In this document: piece after piece, positions 60,030-64,000 of the stretch | Layout of the letters: each line of letters starts with the position of its first letter | How positions within the stretch are numbered: the stretch's first letter is position 1 | Assembly (NCBI RefSeq): GCF_035594125.1 | Contig: NC_087191.1 | Location: 6,335,967-6,399,966, forward strand | DNA from: Scylla paramamosain | Taxonomy: Eukaryota > Arthropoda > Malacostraca > Decapoda > Portunidae | DNA: 64,000 bases | Reading direction: 5' to 3' | Program-made: the position numbers and the translations under genes | Notes under the pieces: model-generated | What the model was told of the DNA's origin: nothing | Databases searched by the model: none | Seen by the model: the letters and a program-made list of their open reading frames with translations, nothing else

Positions 60030-61946
60030 AATGTGTCGAGTGTTTTTCAGCTTACGTACTAAAACGGTAAAACGCATGGAAAACATTGTTTGTGGAGAAA
60101 AAAAAAAATACCAACAATGTGTATTATCATCGTAATAAGTAGTAAAACGCCAAAATGCATGCAGAGCGCCCTATATGAAGTAACGAAACGACATTTCCAA
60201 AAACGTGTAATTTAGGTGGTTTTTTTTTAAGGTATTAGGCACCAAAACGCTAAAAAAAAAAAAAAACATGGAAAATACCCTATATAGGAAAACGAAACAA
60301 CTTCAACAAAAACGTGTCCTTTGTGTGCTCTTGAGCTTCTTACGTACCAAAACGATAACAATTTATGAAAAAAAAACAACAATATTAGCAAAAAACGTGT
60401 GTTTGAGTGTTTTTGAGCTTGTTAGATAACTAATCGCCAAAATGCATGCAAAGTTTCAGATATGGGGAAAAGAAAAGATATTAACGCTGTTTTTCAGCTT
60501 CTTATGTAACGAAACGCTAAAACACGTAAATAGCATTCTATATGAAGAAACAGAACATCATTACGAAAAACGTGTATTATGGGTGCTTTTCCCCATGTTA
60601 GGGACCAAAACGCCAAAATACATATAAAGCACCCTATGTGAAGAAACAGAACGACATAATCACAAACATGTATTATGAATATTTTTTTAATTTGTTAGTT
60701 ATCAAAACGCCAAAGTACATGCAAAGCATCCTATAGAAGAAGAGAGAGAGAGAAAAAAAAAACATTACCAAAAACATATCTTTTGAGTGTTTTTCAGCTT
60801 CGTACGCACCGAAACTCTAAAAGTGATGCAAAACGCACTTTACTGAGAAATAGAACATTAACAAAAACGTGTGTTCTAAGTGTTTTTAACTTAGGTACCA
60901 AAACGACAGAATGCATGTAGAATACCTTGTCTGGAGTAACTAAAAGATAGTAACTGCAACGTGCCATTTGGGAATTTTCGAGCAAATTAGGCAACAAAAA
61001 GCTAAAAAGCATGGAAATAGCTCTATATGAGAAAAGAAAACAACATTGTCAAAAACGTTTCTTTTTAGTGTTTTTGAGCGTACAAAACGCTAAAATGTGA
61101 GCAAAGAAACATTTATGGGAAACTTTAGCAAAAAATTCTTATTTCACTTGTTAGGTACTAGACCCCATATTGCATGTAAAGAACTCTATTTAAGGAAACG
61201 AAACGATATTAACAGAAACGTGTATTATGAGTGTTTTTATGTTTATTTTTTTATGTACCAAAACGCTAAAACACGTGAATATTACTCTATATGAGAGAGA
61301 AAAAAAAAAACATTAACAAAACCAGTAGCAAAACCACCAGAAACTTGTCATTTAGGTGTTTTGAGCGTATCAGGCAGCAAAACGCTAAAAAGGCAAGGAA
61401 AACACCCTATATGGGAAAACGAGATAACATTAACAAAATCGAGTGTTTTTGAGCTTCTTACGTACCAAAACGATAAAAGGCGTCCAAAACAATATTAGCA
61501 AAAACGTATGTTCTGAAATTTTTTTTTAGCTTGTTAGGTAACAAAACTCCAAAATGTATGCAAATTACCCTATATAGGTAAAAGAAACGATATTAACATT
61601 AAGGTGTATTATGTCTTTTTCAGCTTCATAGATACCAAAAGTCTAAAACACGTGAATAATACTATATTTGCAGAAACAAAACAACATTACCAAAAGCGTA
61701 CTTTATGAGTTTTTTTTTCCCCATGATAGGTACCAAAACGCCTAAAAGCATAGTGAACACCATACATAAAAAAAAAAAAAAAACAGACCAACATTACGAA
61801 AAACTTGTATGCTGAGTGTTTTTAGATACAAAAACACCAAAGTGCATGCAAGACAACCTGTATAGGAAAAGCAATCAATATTAACAAAAACTTGTCTTTT
61901 GAGTGTTTTTCAGTTTCTTACGTACTAAAACTCTAAAACGCATGAA

Positions 61947-61965
61947 AACACCCTTTATGGGTGTT
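61947..61965. repeat. 7-bp hairpin with 5-nt loop at a deletion junction
   Basis: AACACCC (61,947-61,953), loop TTTAT, GGGTGTT (61,959-61,965). A D-type monomer is normal up to CACCCTTTATGG and then joins TTGTGAGAGTTTTCCCC of an A-type end; about 50 bp is lost. Confidence 0.85.
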
Positions 61966-62582
61966 GTGAGAGTTTTCCCCGATCATTAGCTATCAAAACG
62001 TCAAAATGCAGACAGCACACTATTTGATGTAAAGAAATTATATTACCGGAAACGTGTCATTTGAGTGTTTTGACAATATTAGAAACCAACCCCACAAAAA
62101 AAAAAAAAGAACTTGGAAAACACTCTATATAGGAAAAAAAAATATATAACATCGAAAACGTGTCTTTTGAATGTTTTTGAGCTTCTTACGTACCGAATTT
62201 CTAAAAAGCGTGCAAAACATCCTTTATGGTGAAATAGAACATTACCAAAAATGTGTGTTTTGAGTGTTTTTGAGCTTGTTGCGTACGAAAACGCCAAAAT
62301 GCACACAAATTAACGGACATTGAGAAACGAAAAGTTATTAAGAAAAAATATTATTATGAGTGTTTTTCAACATCTTATGTACGAAAGCACTAAAACACGT
62401 GAATATCACTCTATATGGAGAAAAAAGCATTAACCAAACAAATGGGTTTTTTCCTCATGTTAGGTACAATAATCTATACAGAATACCATATATAAAAAAA
62501 CAGAACAACATTACCAAAAACGTATATTATAAGTGTTTTTGAGCTTCTTAGGTAATAAAATACTGAAACACGTGATTAGCAC

Positions 62583-63055
62583 ATCCATTTAGGCGTTTTG
62601 GTTTCTAAAAAGCTGGAAAACGCTTAAATCATACGTTTTTGGTAATGTCTCCCGATAAAGGCTATTGTGCACGCGTTTTAGCATTTTGAAACGTAAGAAG
62701 CTCAAAAACACTCAAAAGACACCATTTTGATAATGTTGTTTTGATTTTTATATAGAGTGTCTTCCATGCTCTTTAGAGTTTTGGTGCCTAACGCTGAAAA
62801 GCCCCGAAATAACATTTTTTCTGGGAATATCGTCTCTACCCTATAGAGGGTGAAATGGATGAATTTTTGCGTATTGGTACGTAATAAGCTGAAAAAACAT
62901 CCAAATACACGTTTTTGGCAATATTATTCTTTTCTCCATGAAGTTTCTTTTCTATGCATTATAGTGTTTTGGTACGTAAAAAGCTGAAAACACTCAAAAG
63001 ACACGTTTTTGTTTGTTTCTCTAGTATAGCTTACTTTGCATGCACTTTGGCGTTT
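62583..63055 (-). repeat. Inverted satellite segment at the octamer/pentamer boundary
   Basis: About 470 bp of reverse-complement satellite (TTTTTGGTAATG, CTCAAAAACACTCAAAAGAC, TATATAGAGTG, TTTGGTGCCTAACG, CTCCATGAAG, GCATGCACTTTGGCG), roughly five monomers. The left edge follows a direct CACGTGATTAGCAC. The right edge lies in GTTTTCGAAAAC (63,052-63,063), a perfect 12-bp palindrome. Confidence 0.86.
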
Positions 63056-64000
63056 TCGAAAACACTACTAATACATGTTTTTGTACCCTAAATGAGGAAA
63101 GGAAACGCGATTTCCAGAAAAGTGCCTTTTGAATGTTTATTGGCGTGCTAGGCACCAAAACGCTAAAAAAAAAAGCATGGAAAGCACCCTATAAAGGAAA
63201 ACAAAACAACTTAACCAAAAACGTCTGTTTTCAGTGTTTTTGAGTTTCTTACCTACCGAAACGCTAAATCGCATGAAAAAAAAAAACATGGAGAAATAAT
63301 ATTATCAAAAACAAATATTTCGAGTGTTTTTGAGTTAGTTAAGTAGAAAAACGCCAAAATGCATATATAGTATCTTAAATGGGAAAATGAAAAGACGTTA
63401 CTAAAATGTGTACTATTGGTGTTTTTTTTTTTTACTTATTAGGTACGAAGTCGCTAAAATGCATGAATAACACTCTATATGAAATAACATTACCAAAAAC
63501 GTATATTTTCAGTGTTTTCACATTGTCATGAATGAAAACCCCATAAATGCATGTAAAGCCCCCTATTTGGGGAAAGGAAACGAGATTTCAGAAACGTGTC
63601 TAAAATGTGTTCTTCAGCGTGTTAGGCACAAAAATGCTAAAAAGCATACAAATCACCTGATATGGGAATACAAAACAACATTAAGAAAACGTTTCTTTTG
63701 AGTGTCCTACGTACCAAAACGATAAAAAAAAAAAAACATAGAAAACATCTTTTATGGAGAAACAGAATAACATTACCAAAAACAAGTATTTTTAATGTTT
63801 TATAAGATTGTTACGTAAAAAAAAGCCTAAATGAATCGAAAATACCCTATATGAGAAAAATCAAAAGACATTACGAGAAACGTGTATTATGAGTGTTTTG
63901 GACCTTCTTAGTATCAAAATGGTAAAACGCATGAATAACGCTCTATATGGAGAAAAAGAACAATATTGCCAAAAAAACGTGCATTTTGAGTGTTATGAAA
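63056..64000 (+). repeat. Satellite, pentamer type, right end of window
   Basis: B-C-D-E-A-B-C-D-E-A monomers; successive C starts at 63,152 and 63,626 give a 474-bp pentamer. From about 63,782 it closely matches 48,662-48,930. The array runs off the window. Confidence 0.83.

Overview
This window looks like nuclear eukaryotic DNA: about 64 kb of very AT-rich, gene-free tandem satellite, interrupted once by a dead non-LTR retrotransposon. The element's protein fragments and its 3' tail resemble CR1/Jockey-like LINEs common in arthropod, especially decapod crustacean, genomes. That host assignment is inference. I see no intact protein-coding gene, tRNA, rRNA or CRISPR array.

The basic repeat is a monomer of about 96 bp. 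It starts near GTACCAAAACGC, has ATGCA and CTATATGG in the middle, then CATTACCAAAAACGTGT, TTTTGAGTGTTTTTGAG and a TTAG/TTAC end. Monomers fall into five recurring types, here called A to E, always in the order A-B-C-D-E. They form three kinds of higher-order repeat (HOR). (i) A diverged pentamer, A-B-C-D-E, of about 460-480 bp: 7.4-28.8 kb, 48.7-51.0 kb and 63.06-64.0 kb. (ii) An 11-monomer unit of about 1.03-1.13 kb, reading B1 C1 D1 E1 A1 B2 C2 D2 E2 A2 B3, i.e. two rounds of the pentamer plus an extra B-like monomer: 1-7.4 kb, 28.8-48.66 kb and 53.2-54.7 kb. (iii) An octamer of about 730 bp: 54.7-62.58 kb. The pentamer is probably the ancestral register from which the other two were built.

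The array is heavily rearranged. There are five inverted pieces (3.68-4.13, 10.76-11.10, 19.53-19.69, 33.63-34.11 and 62.58-63.06 kb); two of them have the same breakpoints although they lie 29.9 kb apart. There are paralogous blocks (8.84-10.75 vs 17.64-21.02 kb; the 1-7 kb block vs three separate parts of 33-42.4 kb; 48.66 vs 63.78 kb), HOR deletions of one pentamer, and many short perfect hairpins that replace normal monomer sequence, as expected of template switching.

The most unexpected signal is a 6-bp insertion that turns TA into TA-CGAG-TA (or its complement TA-CTCG-TA) at six places, three in each orientation. At least one has an exact empty counterpart elsewhere in the window. This is the form expected of excision footprints left by a TA-targeting (Tc1/mariner-type) DNA transposon that is not itself present.

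The LINE copy (51,014-53,071) is 5'-truncated, with frameshifts, stops and a damaged reverse-transcriptase active site. It split one satellite monomer so cleanly that the two halves still add up to 95 bp. Two microsatellites, (TG)38 at 25.07 kb and (TA)83 at 59.86 kb, interrupt the satellite.
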